The notes beneath the pieces were generated by a model that saw only the letters and a list, made by a program, of their open reading frames with translations, was not told the origin of the DNA and searched no databases. From Candidatus Zixiibacteriota bacterium (GTDB taxonomy: Bacteria > Zixibacteria > MSB-5A5 > GN15 > JACZUZ01): a stretch of DNA of 64,000 nt. The DNA is taken from contig JAJRPM010000011.1 in assembly GCA_024280775.1 (NCBI GenBank), positions 1 through 64,000 of the forward strand, read 5' to 3'. Each line of letters starts with the position of its first letter. The first letter of the stretch is position 1. A program made the position numbers and the translations under genes. This document shows, piece after piece, positions 35,866 through 43,895 of this stretch.

Positions 35866-37587
35866 ATGCTCTATTCCCTACACATTCAGAATCTAGCTGT
35901 TGTTGAAAACGCCAGTGTGACTTTCCAAAAAGGTTTGACTGTAATCACCGGCGAAAGCGGCGCCGGAAAATCTCTTCTGATTCGCGCCCTGGCTTTGGCG
36001 CTTGGAGCGCGGGCTGACAAAGATGATTGCGGTTCATTCAGCTCCACGACAGTGATTGAGACGGAATTTGCGCTTGCGCCTCACTTGCTCTCGATTCTGA
36101 GCAAACTTGATGTTACTATTGACTCCGCTGATAGTGACGATACACGAGTGACTCTCAGACGTGAGCTAACTGCAAACGGCAGGTCACGTTGTTTCGTCAA
36201 TGACCAGCTGATTCGCCTGAGTGATCTCGCGGATATTTCGACGGCCTTGTGTGAGATTTCCGGTCAATCATCTAGTATCGCCCTTAGAGATTCCATGCGG
36301 CAACTGGCTCTCCTTGATGACTATGCAGGGTTATCCAAGGATGTTGCTACTCTAGGCGCTTTGTATGACAACTGGATGGCAGTCCGCGCTGACTTGCGCA
36401 AGCTGGAAAAGAATCGCGAGGCTCTCAAAGTTGAACGCGAATTGTTGCAGTTTCAGCAAAGCGAACTCGAAAGCGCTGAACTGTCCCTTGAGGAAGAAGA
36501 TAATCTAAGCGCCGAGAAGAAACGTCTTGATGACTTTGAGCGTTTGAGCCAAACCTGTGATTTGATTCTCTCTACTCTGGAGAACGACGGTTCCCCGCTG
36601 GAAAGCTTGCAAGCGCTACGCGGCGCCTTTGCTGAGGTCAATGCAATTGATGAGCGCTTTTCCGAACAGCACGAACTTTTTGATTCATCGTTGATTCAAC
36701 TCGAAGAAGTCAGACGTAGTGTTGCGACATTCAGTAGCGCTTTGCAATTCGATGCAGAGCGTCTTGAGGAACTCAACCAAAGATTATCAGATATTTACCA
36801 ACTAAAGAACAAGTACGGTGGAACAGTCGCAAATGCTATCGAGGAACTTGGACGAATACGTCAACGACTAAACGACCTGCCCGACCCTGCGCTGGCAATT
36901 ACGGGGTTACAATCCAATGAATCCAAAGCTTGTAAGGCTTACACTAAACTGGCGCTGAAAATCCGTGAGACTCGCAAGAAAGCCGCTGCGTCTTTAGCAA
37001 AAGTAACACGCAAAGAGTTTTCACATCTTGCGCTGGAGAAAGCGCAAATTGAGTTTGTACTTGAAGAAGAGCATGGCTCCCCGGAACTCGAAATAATAGA
37101 TGGCGACAAGCAACTAACGCTCAAAGCCCAACGTCACGGACTCGAAAACGGATCTTTCTTCTTCTCGGCAAACCCCGGCGAGTCGCCCAGACCACTAGCG
37201 CGAGTTGCATCCGGCGGTGAGCTTTCTCGCGTGCTGTTGGCCCTGAAGATTGCCACCAGAAAAAGCGCGGCGAAAAAGAGTCTCTCCCCGAACGCACCGT
37301 CCGCACCGTCCGCACTGGTCGCACCTGTTGCTGTATTCGATGAAATCGACACCGGTGTCAGTGGCGCCACAGCAACTGCTATGGGCAAAAAACTCAAAGA
37401 GCTATCGACGCAAAATCAAACGATTGTGGTTACCCATTTGCGGCAGGTTGTCGAGCAGGCGGACAATCATCTGCTGGTAGAAAAGACTCCGACCAAAGGC
37501 AAAAACCACGTCTCAATCCGCCCATTGGACAAATCCGAATCCGGGCGCGAGCAAATGAAAATGGTCGATTTGGAGACGGTTGGATAG
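35866..37587 (+). CDS. recN: DNA repair protein RecN
   Basis: This 573-residue SMC-like ATPase helps repair double-strand breaks. Walker A is GESGAGKS (29-36) in a LTVITGESGAGKSLLIRAL segment. A long coiled coil spans ~150-400. The ABC signature is ASGGELSRVLLALK and Walker B is VAVFDEIDTGVSG. Before Walker B there is an inserted Pro/Ala/Ser stretch (SPNAPSAPSALVAP) that I do not see in standard RecN. It starts nine bases after the dnaG end, so it belongs to the same run. Induction by DNA damage is usual but no LexA site is visible here. Confidence 0.96.
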   Translation: MLYSLHIQNLAVVENASVTFQKGLTVITGESGAGKSLLIRALALALGARADKDDCGSFSSTTVIETEFALAPHLLSILSKLDVTIDSADSDDTRVTLRRELTANGRSRCFVNDQLIRLSDLADISTALCEISGQSSSIALRDSMRQLALLDDYAGLSKDVATLGALYDNWMAVRADLRKLEKNREALKVERELLQFQQSELESAELSLEEEDNLSAEKKRLDDFERLSQTCDLILSTLENDGSPLESLQALRGAFAEVNAIDERFSEQHELFDSSLIQLEEVRRSVATFSSALQFDAERLEELNQRLSDIYQLKNKYGGTVANAIEELGRIRQRLNDLPDPALAITGLQSNESKACKAYTKLALKIRETRKKAAASLAKVTRKEFSHLALEKAQIEFVLEEEHGSPELEIIDGDKQLTLKAQRHGLENGSFFFSANPGESPRPLARVASGGELSRVLLALKIATRKSAAKKSLSPNAPSAPSALVAPVAVFDEIDTGVSGATATAMGKKLKELSTQNQTIVVTHLRQVVEQADNHLLVEKTPTKGKNHVSIRPLDKSESGREQMKMVDLETVG

Positions 37588-37642
37588 AGGTCGAAAAAAG
37601 TATCTTTTTCATGAATAGATCCCAAAACCCAGAGTATCCCCT

Positions 37643-38269
37643 ATGAGAGCGCCAGAAGAAGTCCAAATTGTGACGGACAAACAATCCGCCAGCAAGGACC
37701 TTGATGGGCGAATATTGAGGACACTGATGGAAAACCGTAAGAGCGGCATGGATTTACTTGCCCGGACATATTACCGCAAAGCCTATGGCATAGCGCTGGG
37801 AATTGTCGGAAATCGGGACGACGCCCTGGATGTCACTCAGGAGACGTTCATCCGCATCCAGAAGTCATTCGATACATTCGACCGCAAACGCGAGTTTTTC
37901 CCGTGGTTCTATACTATTCTCTCGAATTTGTGTCGCACCTCATTGAGCCGTCGCGGTAAGGCCGCTTCTCGTGAAGTCGATTTCGAAACTTTGCAATTAT
38001 CCGCCAAAGCCACCAACAACCCTGAGACTGAAATGCTGATGAAAGAGCGCTTACAACATCTGCGCGAGGCGCTCAGCGCCCTTTCATTTGAAGATCGTGA
38101 GATAATTACACTCAAGACCTTCCACGAATTCAGCTATGATCAAATTGCCAAGACTTTGAAGATTCCACGCGGCACTGTGATGTCGCGCTTGTACTACGCG
38201 CGCAAGCGCTTGGCGGAACATATGAATGCTAGTGACAGTAGCAATTCAAAACACACGGGGGCAATATGA
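37643..38269 (+). CDS. ECF-type RNA polymerase sigma factor
   Basis: The 208-residue protein has sigma region 2 (YGIALGIVGNRDDALDVTQETFIRI, then REFFPWFYTILSNLCRTSLSRR) and region 4 (SALSFEDREIITLKTFHEFSYDQIAKTLKIPRGTVMSRLYYARKRL). Regions 1 and 3 are missing, as in the ECF group. The TGA stop overlaps the ATG of the next gene, which encodes a membrane anti-sigma protein. The pair likely responds to envelope stress. Target promoters cannot be read from this window. Confidence 0.95.
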   Translation: MRAPEEVQIVTDKQSASKDLDGRILRTLMENRKSGMDLLARTYYRKAYGIALGIVGNRDDALDVTQETFIRIQKSFDTFDRKREFFPWFYTILSNLCRTSLSRRGKAASREVDFETLQLSAKATNNPETEMLMKERLQHLREALSALSFEDREIITLKTFHEFSYDQIAKTLKIPRGTVMSRLYYARKRLAEHMNASDSSNSKHTGAI

Positions 38270-38715
38270 GCTCGGCAGATAAATTCCGGGAAATGGCGGC
38301 TGGCTATGTTGATAATGAGCTGACGCCTGAGGAAAGAGAGGAGTTTGAGACGATGATGGAGGAACATCCTGAACTGCGTGCGGATGTGACAGCCTTCGAG
38401 AAAATCAACAATCTCACCTCGCAAGTGCGATTCGAAGAACTTCCCGATCCACTTTGGGAGGCGTATGGCGCCTCATGGTATCGCAAAGCCGAAAGCGCCC
38501 TCGGTTGGATTCTGCTTTCTTTGGGGGCGGTAATTACGATACTCTTTGGCGGTTTCGCCATGTGGTCTGATTTCTTCAGAGACCCTTCTGTGCCTTTGCT
38601 TGGAAGAGTCGGCGCCGGCGCGGCGATGGGCGGCTCGGTTATCATTTTGGTTTCCAAACTTCGTGAGACATTTTTCATGCGTAAGCGTGACAGATACAGA
38701 AAGGTAATGAAATGA
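38266..38715 (+). CDS. Membrane anti-sigma factor, zinc-finger-less
   Basis: The 149-residue protein opens with a helical ASD-like region (FREMAAGYVDNELTPEEREEF, residues 7-27), typical of anti-sigma proteins that hold an ECF factor. It lacks the HxxxCxxC zinc motif of many relatives. Two membrane segments follow: SALGWILLSLGAVITILFGG and LLGRVGAGAAMGGSVIILVS. Coupled by ATGA to the sigma gene before and to the UPF0145 gene after. The soluble N-terminus is expected in the cytosol. The signal sensed is unknown. Confidence 0.85.
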   Translation: MSSADKFREMAAGYVDNELTPEEREEFETMMEEHPELRADVTAFEKINNLTSQVRFEELPDPLWEAYGASWYRKAESALGWILLSLGAVITILFGGFAMWSDFFRDPSVPLLGRVGAGAAMGGSVIILVSKLRETFFMRKRDRYRKVMK

Positions 38716-39041
38716 ACGCAAGAGATATCATGGTTGTCACTAGTGAGAACATTGCTGGAAAAGAGATTGTAGAAGTAAAGGGCTTAGTGCGCGGTAACAC
38801 AATTCGCTCACGTCACATCGGCAAAGACATCGGCGCCGTATTCAAAAATATCGTAGGCGGTGAAATCACCGAATACACTAAAATGCTAGCCGAATCCCGC
38901 GAGCAGGCGCTAGATAGAATGCGCGAAGAAGCCGCCGCGCTAGGCGCTAATGCCGTAATAATGACCCGCTTCTCCACCAGCTCAATGATGCAAAACGCCG
39001 CTGAGTTGCTGGTGTACGGCACTGCGGTTGTTGTTAAGTGA
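38712..39041 (+). CDS. UPF0145 (YbjQ-like) protein
   Basis: The 109-residue protein has the family features: MVVTSENIAGKEIVEVKGLVRGNTIRS, IGAVFKNIVGGEITEYTKML and MREEAAALGANAVIMTRFSTS, with a C-terminal VYGTAVVV. YbjQ proteins form pentameric rings and are often called heavy-metal-binding-like without strong evidence. The ATG overlaps the anti-sigma stop, so three genes form one transcript. It may be a stress-linked surface or membrane adapter of the ECF pair. Confidence 0.93.
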   Translation: MNARDIMVVTSENIAGKEIVEVKGLVRGNTIRSRHIGKDIGAVFKNIVGGEITEYTKMLAESREQALDRMREEAAALGANAVIMTRFSTSSMMQNAAELLVYGTAVVVK

Positions 39042-39063
39042 GGTTATTGGCCAGATAAATGAC

Positions 39064-39175
39064 GTAGGTCGGGTTCCGGCGTTCGCTTCAGCGAACAAAG
39101 AAACCCGACATGCCTGCACAAACGAAAATGTCGGGTTTCTACGTCCCATAAATGGAACTCCGGAACCCGACCTAC
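39064..39175. repeat. 112-bp palindromic repeat, copy 1
   Basis: Terminal inverted repeats GTAGGTCGGGTTCCGG (39064-39079) and CCGGAACCCGACCTAC (39160-39175) frame it. Inside are a hairpin GTTCGC-TTCA-GCGAAC and an inverted pair AAACCCGACAT/ATGTCGGGTTT. Copy 2 at 39556-39667 has the same length and about 93% identity. No target duplication is obvious. The form is that of a REP-like or small non-autonomous element. Confidence 0.9.
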
Positions 39176-39203
39176 TAACTAACCAGACAAGTGTCATAAG
39201 ATC

Positions 39204-39551
39204 ATGGATATTAAGCTCCGTGAGCGAATCGTTGGAAAGATGTACATCCCGTATGGGTTTGCTATGTACGCCGCATATATTGGGATGCGAAGAGACCTCA
39301 CTGAATTGCCTCAGTGGCTGGATTTCCTGCATTTGCCTCTCTTCCATGCTGCATGGTCAATCTTGTTGTTCGGAAGCACAGCAGTGGGGTTGGTAGTGTC
39401 TTACCTTACACTAAACTGGAAAAAACCGGCAGAACTCTATGACGCAGGTGACCCAACAGGACGAGCATTTTTGCCAATCCTCTATGCGCTCATGGCGATA
39501 GCATTTTCTGAGATTGTCATATGGCTGGTAAGTATCGTTAAAAGCTTCTAG
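39204..39551 (+). CDS. Membrane protein of unknown function between twin repeats
   Basis: The 115-residue protein has three hydrophobic segments: MYIPYGFAMYAAYIGM, PLFHAAWSILLFGSTAVGLVVSYLTL and FLPILYALMAIAFSEIVIWLVSIV. A polar segment NWKKPAELYDAGDPTGRAF links the last two. I know no family. A 112-bp palindromic repeat lies 28 bp before the ATG and another starts 4 bp after the stop. No strong ribosome-binding site is visible. It may be a cargo or bystander gene. Confidence 0.6.
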   Translation: MDIKLRERIVGKMYIPYGFAMYAAYIGMRRDLTELPQWLDFLHLPLFHAAWSILLFGSTAVGLVVSYLTLNWKKPAELYDAGDPTGRAFLPILYALMAIAFSEIVIWLVSIVKSF

Positions 39552-39555
39552 TGAC

Positions 39556-39667
39556 GTAGGTCGGGTTCCGGCGTTCGCTTCAGCGAACAAAGAAACCCGA
39601 CATGCTTGCACAAAAGAAAATGTCGGGTTGCTACGCCCCATGAATGGGACCCCGGAACCCGACCTAC
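39556..39667. repeat. 112-bp palindromic repeat, copy 2
   Basis: Same layout and orientation as 39064-39175, with about eight substitutions, most in the loop and right arm. Both ends keep the GTAGGTCGGGTTCCGG and complement. The pair flanks the 39204-39551 gene like a composite element. Confidence 0.9.
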
Positions 39668-39675
39668 CTATTCTG

Positions 39676-40113
39676 TTAGCATAGGTATTCAATGACAGAG
39701 TCCCAATCGGGAAACTTGTCCGTCAGAAAGTGGATGTGCTCGCCTGCGAATTCGGCGGCTCCGTTTTTTGTGCGGTCGTCGATTAGGTAGTCGCCCTTGT
39801 TGAGATTCTTGTGATGTGTCAATATTAGTCGCTTGTAAGCCAGCTCGCCCATGTGCTTGTGAACCCATTCAATCTTATCCCTCCAGGCTGAAGGATTCCC
39901 CCAGGGGGCTGTCGAGAGAATGTAAGTGTCATACTTACCGGAGAGAATCTCATAGGCCGAAATAGCCCCTGCAACCGGGTCCATCAAAGCGAATATCCCC
40001 GGAACTTCATCCAAACGTCCTTCGAATTCCTTTTGTATTGACGCATCCAGCCTGTCAATCCCGGACTGAAAATCCACCAAGACGTTGTCCATATCTACGT
40101 ATAGTGTTTTCAT
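39676..40113 (-). CDS. 5'(3')-deoxyribonucleotidase-like HAD protein (NT5C type)
   Basis: ATG 40113, 9 bases after AAAGGAGAA, is preferred to the TTG three bases before it. The 145-residue protein begins KTLYVDMDNVLVDFQSG, the HAD motif I, and has motif II-like LSTAPW and motif III/IV with KGDYLIDDRTKNGA. The fold and short size match the deoxy-type C 5'-nucleotidases, which dephosphorylate dNMPs. Cytosolic, single gene. It may help balance nucleotide pools; deoC nearby supports the theme, though not adjacent. Confidence 0.88.
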   Translation of the reverse strand: MKTLYVDMDNVLVDFQSGIDRLDASIQKEFEGRLDEVPGIFALMDPVAGAISAYEILSGKYDTYILSTAPWGNPSAWRDKIEWVHKHMGELAYKRLILTHHKNLNKGDYLIDDRTKNGAAEFAGEHIHFLTDKFPDWDSVIEYLC

Positions 40114-40145
40114 CAATCAGTTCTCCTTTGAGACCCAAGCTGATA

Positions 40146-40547
40146 TTAGTGAGCGAGAGGAACTATCGTCTTGCCTATCGGCGCCACCGCAAGTTGCGCT
40201 AGTTTCAAATGTTGCAATCCGAAGGGTATGCCAATTATGGTGACGAAGCACAGCAAGGCTGAGATAAGATGTCCGATTGCCAGCCACAACCCGGCGAAGA
40301 TAAACCAGATGATGTTTCCCAAGGTCCCGAATGCCCCGGTGCCTATGTCTTCTCTGCCAGTTAGATCGTCACGCGCCACGATAGTTTGGCCAAAAGGGAA
40401 AAACGCGAAGATACCGATCGTAAAACAGGCCCTTGCCCATGGGATACCGATTATCGAAATGTAAGCCAATATCCCGATAAACAACCAGGCCAGCCCCATC
40501 TCAAGCCCGCCGAAAATAAACCAGATTACGTTTCCTAGAGTCTTCAT
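40146..40547 (-). CDS. YccF-domain membrane protein
   Basis: I place the start at ATG 40547; the frame is open to 40679 but the extra stretch overlaps a tRNA-terminator region and shows no family match. The 133-residue protein has two copies of the YccF half: LGNVIWFIFGGLEMGLAWLF..ISIIGIPWARACF and LGNIIWFIFAGLWLAIGHLI..VTIIGIPFGLQHL (each split). These are four to five membrane segments in two repeats. Function of YccF is unknown. It is transcribed toward the NT5C gene, 32 bp away, so the two may be co-transcribed. Confidence 0.9.
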   Translation of the reverse strand: MKTLGNVIWFIFGGLEMGLAWLFIGILAYISIIGIPWARACFTIGIFAFFPFGQTIVARDDLTGREDIGTGAFGTLGNIIWFIFAGLWLAIGHLISALLCFVTIIGIPFGLQHLKLAQLAVAPIGKTIVPLAH

Positions 40548-40615
40548 ATCTTGATTTTCTTTACCTTGTCCAAGTAAGGGACATTTACAGGGTGGATTCC
40601 TCCCACTTCGCTCAA

Positions 40616-40661
40616 ATAAAAAAAATCCCGCCGTCTGGAAAGGAACTCCAACGGCGGGATT
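40616..40661 (-). terminator. Strong intrinsic terminator after tRNA-Ala
   Basis: On the minus strand AATCCCGCCGT ... ACGGCGGGATT forms an 11-bp stem followed by eight T. It lies about 10 bp after the tRNA 3' end and ends its transcript before the YccF gene. Confidence 0.92.
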
Positions 40662-40670
40662 AGTATCTAT

Positions 40671-40743
40671 TGGAGCCAAGGGGGGTCGAACCCCTGACCT
40701 CTTGACTGCCAGTCAAGCGCTCTCCCAACTGAGCTATGGCCCC
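40671..40743 (-). tRNA. tRNA-Ala (anticodon GGC)
   Basis: The 73-base gene folds as a cloverleaf: acceptor GGGGCCA pairs with TGGCTCC (one G-U), D-arm GCTCAGTTGGGAGAGC, anticodon arm TTGACTGGCAGTCAA with GGC in the loop, and T-arm AGGGGTTCGACCCCCC-like. Discriminator A is present and CCA is not encoded. It reads alanine GCC/GCU codons. Confidence 0.97.
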
Positions 40744-41047
40744 GTAACCGCCCTAGCGGCTCTGAAAATATATCGTATCCTATTTGCCTTTATCGGCTCT
40801 GATTCTTCGGGTCTTACCCTCAGATGCCGATTTCGTGAATATACGCCTGAAGTCAAACAAGTCAACCCTGAACTGACTCGGAGCGTAATGAATTGTATAA
40901 GCTATGCGGGCGATTAGGACGACAACATCCAAAGGAAAGGTGATTCTTGGATTAGTCGTCAAACCGCAATATATTGAGGGGCGCCCAGCTCACGTAATGC
41001 CGGGCCATTGACAGCTGGGACACAGCACGCTAAGAAACACGCTCTCT

Positions 41048-42694
41048 ATGACTACCAAACCGACTACAACATCAACAATCCGCTTGAGGCAACTCCGTCC
41101 TGCTATGGCCCTACTCGCGGCATTGCTGGCTATGGCTCTTTTCCAAACTCTGCCTCTTCTCGGCTCGCAACTTGACCCGCCACGTCAATACTACTATCAA
41201 CCTGAGAATCGAATCTATTTGAAATTGCTCGACGCTCAAGAGCGCGATATCACCGAGATTATCCGTCAACGAATGCAAAAAGTCTGGGGCGCCGATGCCA
41301 CACCTTATTTGTCAGCGCTGACCCAAGAGCCGTATCGGGGATACTACCAAAGCGACTCGGTTCTCTCGCAACGACGCTCAATCTGGCGCTCTTCACTTTT
41401 CGCCAAAGACCTCGATTTCATTGAAGTGGCTATTTCCACTTTCGATGGACGCTACTCTCTACGAGAAACGTATGCAATCAACCGTGATGACAAACGCTGG
41501 GTAGTTATCGACTCCGCCGGCTTCCCTCTCTTTGAACGAATACTCGATATCACCGAGGACAACATCGACACTGAGCAAGGCCGGAGAGATTTTCTGCTGA
41601 CCCTTCTCTCGTATGCCGGATATGGTTCATTCGATATTCTCAGCTCTCCTGATACTATGTACCATGAAATAGATCTCGATGAGAAAATCGGTGAGGACTA
41701 CTATCCGTTCAAGTCTGTCACCAAGGGTGACACCACCGAGACAACTTTCACCTGTTGCCTGCGTGACGGCGTCGAGGTTTCTCGCTGGCGGATAAAGTAT
41801 TTTGGAGACGGCTTGTTGATAGATGAGAGCGAACAGCTGGTAACCTATGAAGACCTCCCGAGTAATGAAGATACTACAACGACAACAACGACCGATACAT
41901 CAGCCTTAGCAGGTTTACTTACTGATGTTCCCGCTGATTCAACATCTGATAGCGCCAAATCAAGACCCACAGCGCCCCCTCGTCCTCAAGCTCCCGGCGG
42001 TGATATTCGATTGGCGGACCTACTGAGAATGCAAACTCAGCCACAACTGGCCAGCGGTAACGTATCCTATGAAATAGTCTCAGCGAAACTTGTGAATCCT
42101 GCCGACTCAACGCCGATTGACCAAATGCCCGAATTCAGCAAATTCGTTGAACCAATATATCCCCCGAAGGCGTTAGCAGAACAGGCCGAAGGGACAGTCG
42201 AAATAATGCTCCGTGTTGATTCCACTGGTAAAGCAAGACAGACAATGATTCGCAAGCGCTCGGACAAAAATAAACTCGGCTTCGAGATAAGCGCCAAGAA
42301 AGCAGGAGAACAATCAGAATTTAGACCAGGCTTTGCCGCAGGCAGACCAGCTGATATGTGGTTTACGTATAGATTGAAATTCCGCCTGACAGGCGCTAGC
42401 GCACCAACCAAAACGGCTACAACTCCTGGGGCTGTATCTGATTCCACTGTTCCCGATACAAGCATTCCAAAGACAGACACAATCCCCAAACCTGATTCAC
42501 TCTCTGATTCGGTTTCAAGTCCTGATTCGACAGTATCTGATTCGGCGGATCCTGAATCAACAGCGCCTGATTCAACAGTGTCTGATTCAACGAAGAAAAA
42601 CACCCCTCAACCTGATTCGTCAACTGTGCCTGACTCTTTGGATTCATCAAAAGATACAAGCGCGACAAGTGACACAACCAAGGGAAACAAATGA
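41048..42694 (+). CDS. Envelope protein with a TonB C-terminal domain and a PDS-rich tail
   Basis: The 548-residue protein starts with a basic N-terminus and one hydrophobic stretch (MALLAALLAMALFQTLPLLGS), so it is anchored or exported. Residues ~25-290 form a domain I do not recognise. A TonB C-terminal fold follows (~365-455: PEFSKFVEPIYPPKALAEQAEGTVEIMLR, split). It normally ends a TonB protein, but here about 90 residues rich in Pro, Asp and Ser (PDSTVSDS and variants) follow. The stop overlaps the deoC start in ATGA. The function may be TonB-like transduction or a structural role. Confidence 0.85.
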   Translation: MTTKPTTTSTIRLRQLRPAMALLAALLAMALFQTLPLLGSQLDPPRQYYYQPENRIYLKLLDAQERDITEIIRQRMQKVWGADATPYLSALTQEPYRGYYQSDSVLSQRRSIWRSSLFAKDLDFIEVAISTFDGRYSLRETYAINRDDKRWVVIDSAGFPLFERILDITEDNIDTEQGRRDFLLTLLSYAGYGSFDILSSPDTMYHEIDLDEKIGEDYYPFKSVTKGDTTETTFTCCLRDGVEVSRWRIKYFGDGLLIDESEQLVTYEDLPSNEDTTTTTTTDTSALAGLLTDVPADSTSDSAKSRPTAPPRPQAPGGDIRLADLLRMQTQPQLASGNVSYEIVSAKLVNPADSTPIDQMPEFSKFVEPIYPPKALAEQAEGTVEIMLRVDSTGKARQTMIRKRSDKNKLGFEISAKKAGEQSEFRPGFAAGRPADMWFTYRLKFRLTGASAPTKTATTPGAVSDSTVPDTSIPKTDTIPKPDSLSDSVSSPDSTVSDSADPESTAPDSTVSDSTKKNTPQPDSSTVPDSLDSSKDTSATSDTTKGNK

Positions 42695-43371
42695 GTAACT
42701 TAGCCCAACCGCTCAATCGCTATTTCGACCACGCAATTCTCAAGAGTGACACTACCGAAGCGCAAGTTTTCGCGGCATGCGCCGAGGCTCGTGACGGGCA
42801 TTTTTTTGGGTTGGCGGTGAATCCCTGCTGGACAGGACTAATTGCAGCAGAATTGAAAGACAGCGACGTGGCTGTAGTCGGTGTGGCGGGATTCCCGTTA
42901 GGAGCGACTACAACTCATTCGAAAACCTCCGAGGCGGTTGAAGCCGCCAAACTTGGCGCTAGCGAAGTCGATATGGTGGCAAATATCGGACGCATCGTCG
43001 CCGGAGATTTGCATTATGCTGAAACTGAAATCCGTGAGATTCGCAATGCCCTGCCCGATGCAGTCCCTCTGAAAGTAATCATCGAAACCCCTCTGCTAAC
43101 AGCACAACAAATCCACGCCGCCACTACGGCAGTGATCAACGCCGGAGCGCAATTTGTCAAAACCGCCACGGGTTTCTTTGGAGGAACTACTTCAGAGACT
43201 CTCAAAGCCGTCGTCGAGGCAAACGCCGGCCAGATAAAGGTCAAAGCTTCCGGCGGAGTGCGAACTTTGGCGCAAGCTGAGGAATTCATCGCGCTAGGCG
43301 CAGACAGACTAGGCTCCTCAGCCAGCGTGACTATCATGCGCGAACACGCCCATCGCTTGGCAAAGGTGTAG
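42691..43371 (+). CDS. deoC: Deoxyribose-phosphate aldolase
   Basis: The 226-residue TIM-barrel enzyme splits 2-deoxyribose 5-phosphate to glyceraldehyde 3-phosphate and acetaldehyde. Key residues are the Schiff-base Lys157 in QFVKTATGFF and Lys185 in KVKASGGVR. Other signatures are DHAILKSDTTE, VAGFPLG and EVDMVANIG. The ATG overlaps the stop of the TonB-domain gene; the join is unexpected in function. It is followed within 10 bp by a palindromic repeat. Confidence 0.97.
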   Translation: MSNLAQPLNRYFDHAILKSDTTEAQVFAACAEARDGHFFGLAVNPCWTGLIAAELKDSDVAVVGVAGFPLGATTTHSKTSEAVEAAKLGASEVDMVANIGRIVAGDLHYAETEIREIRNALPDAVPLKVIIETPLLTAQQIHAATTAVINAGAQFVKTATGFFGGTTSETLKAVVEANAGQIKVKASGGVRTLAQAEEFIALGADRLGSSASVTIMREHAHRLAKV

Positions 43372-43380
43372 TGGCAGGAG

Positions 43381-43479
43381 TGTAGTGGCGGGGCTTGCCC
43401 CGCCTTGCCAGCATAAGCTGGAAGCCTCGGTTTTTGGCGTTTGATTCGATGCAAGGCGCCCCAAGGGACGCCACTACAC
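43381..43479. repeat. GTAGTGGCG palindromic repeat
   Basis: TGTAGTGGCGGGGCTTGCCCCGCC at the left and CGCCCCAAGGGACGCCACTACA at the right give imperfect inverted ends about 100 bp apart, with a GGCGGGGCTTGCCCCGCC local hairpin. It is another small non-coding repeat of the REP type. The string GTGTAGTGGC also occurs at the deoC stop, suggesting insertion at or duplication of its target. Confidence 0.75.
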
Positions 43480-43528
43480 CTAGAAGCGCCGCGCTCAACC
43501 AACTTGCGGTGACGCCGATACATTATTC

Positions 43529-43735
43529 ATGGCTGGTACAAATCCACAAAACCGTTCCCCGCGCACAAAACTCTCATTTGTCGGGGTTACCTATGCCTGT
43601 TGCAAAGTATATGGCCGGGTGTATTTGCCGCCGGGCAAGTCAGTGGTCTGGGGTTTCTGCCCAAAATGCGGCGCACGAATGGAAATCCTGCTAAGTCCCA
43701 ACGGCTCCAAGAAGCGCTTCTTCACTGCACGATAA
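43529..43735 (+). CDS. Small Cys-containing protein, possible zinc ribbon
   Basis: The 68-residue protein has CC in VTYACCKVYGRVYLPPG and CPKC in GFCPKCGARMEI, then GSKKRFFTAR. Two Cys pairs about 26 residues apart suggest a zinc ribbon. I have seen similar short proteins ending in RFF.AR in other bacteria, without known function. No clear ribosome-binding site precedes the ATG. It lies between two interspersed repeats. Confidence 0.6.
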   Translation: MAGTNPQNRSPRTKLSFVGVTYACCKVYGRVYLPPGKSVVWGFCPKCGARMEILLSPNGSKKRFFTAR

Positions 43736-43754
43736 TCTCAATCACGTTTATCAG

Positions 43755-43859
43755 GTCATTGCGAGGAGTAAGGCGCAAAGCGCCTTATGACGTGGCAATC
43801 TCGTTGATAATTGCTAGCTCTATGAATCTACGAGATTGCCGCGCTTCGCTCGCAATGAC
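43755..43859. repeat. GTCATTGCGAG palindromic repeat, copy 1
   Basis: Begins GTCATTGCGAGGAG and ends CTCGCAATGAC, about 105 bp, with inner hairpins (GGCGCAAAGCGCC; GCAATCTCG/CGAGATTGC). A second copy lies at 58306-58411. This consensus occurs in many unrelated bacteria as a short palindromic repeat. It is non-coding. Confidence 0.9.
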
Positions 43860-43895
43860 TGGTAGTTCCGAATGATTGTGTTATAAGCGCTTTTG

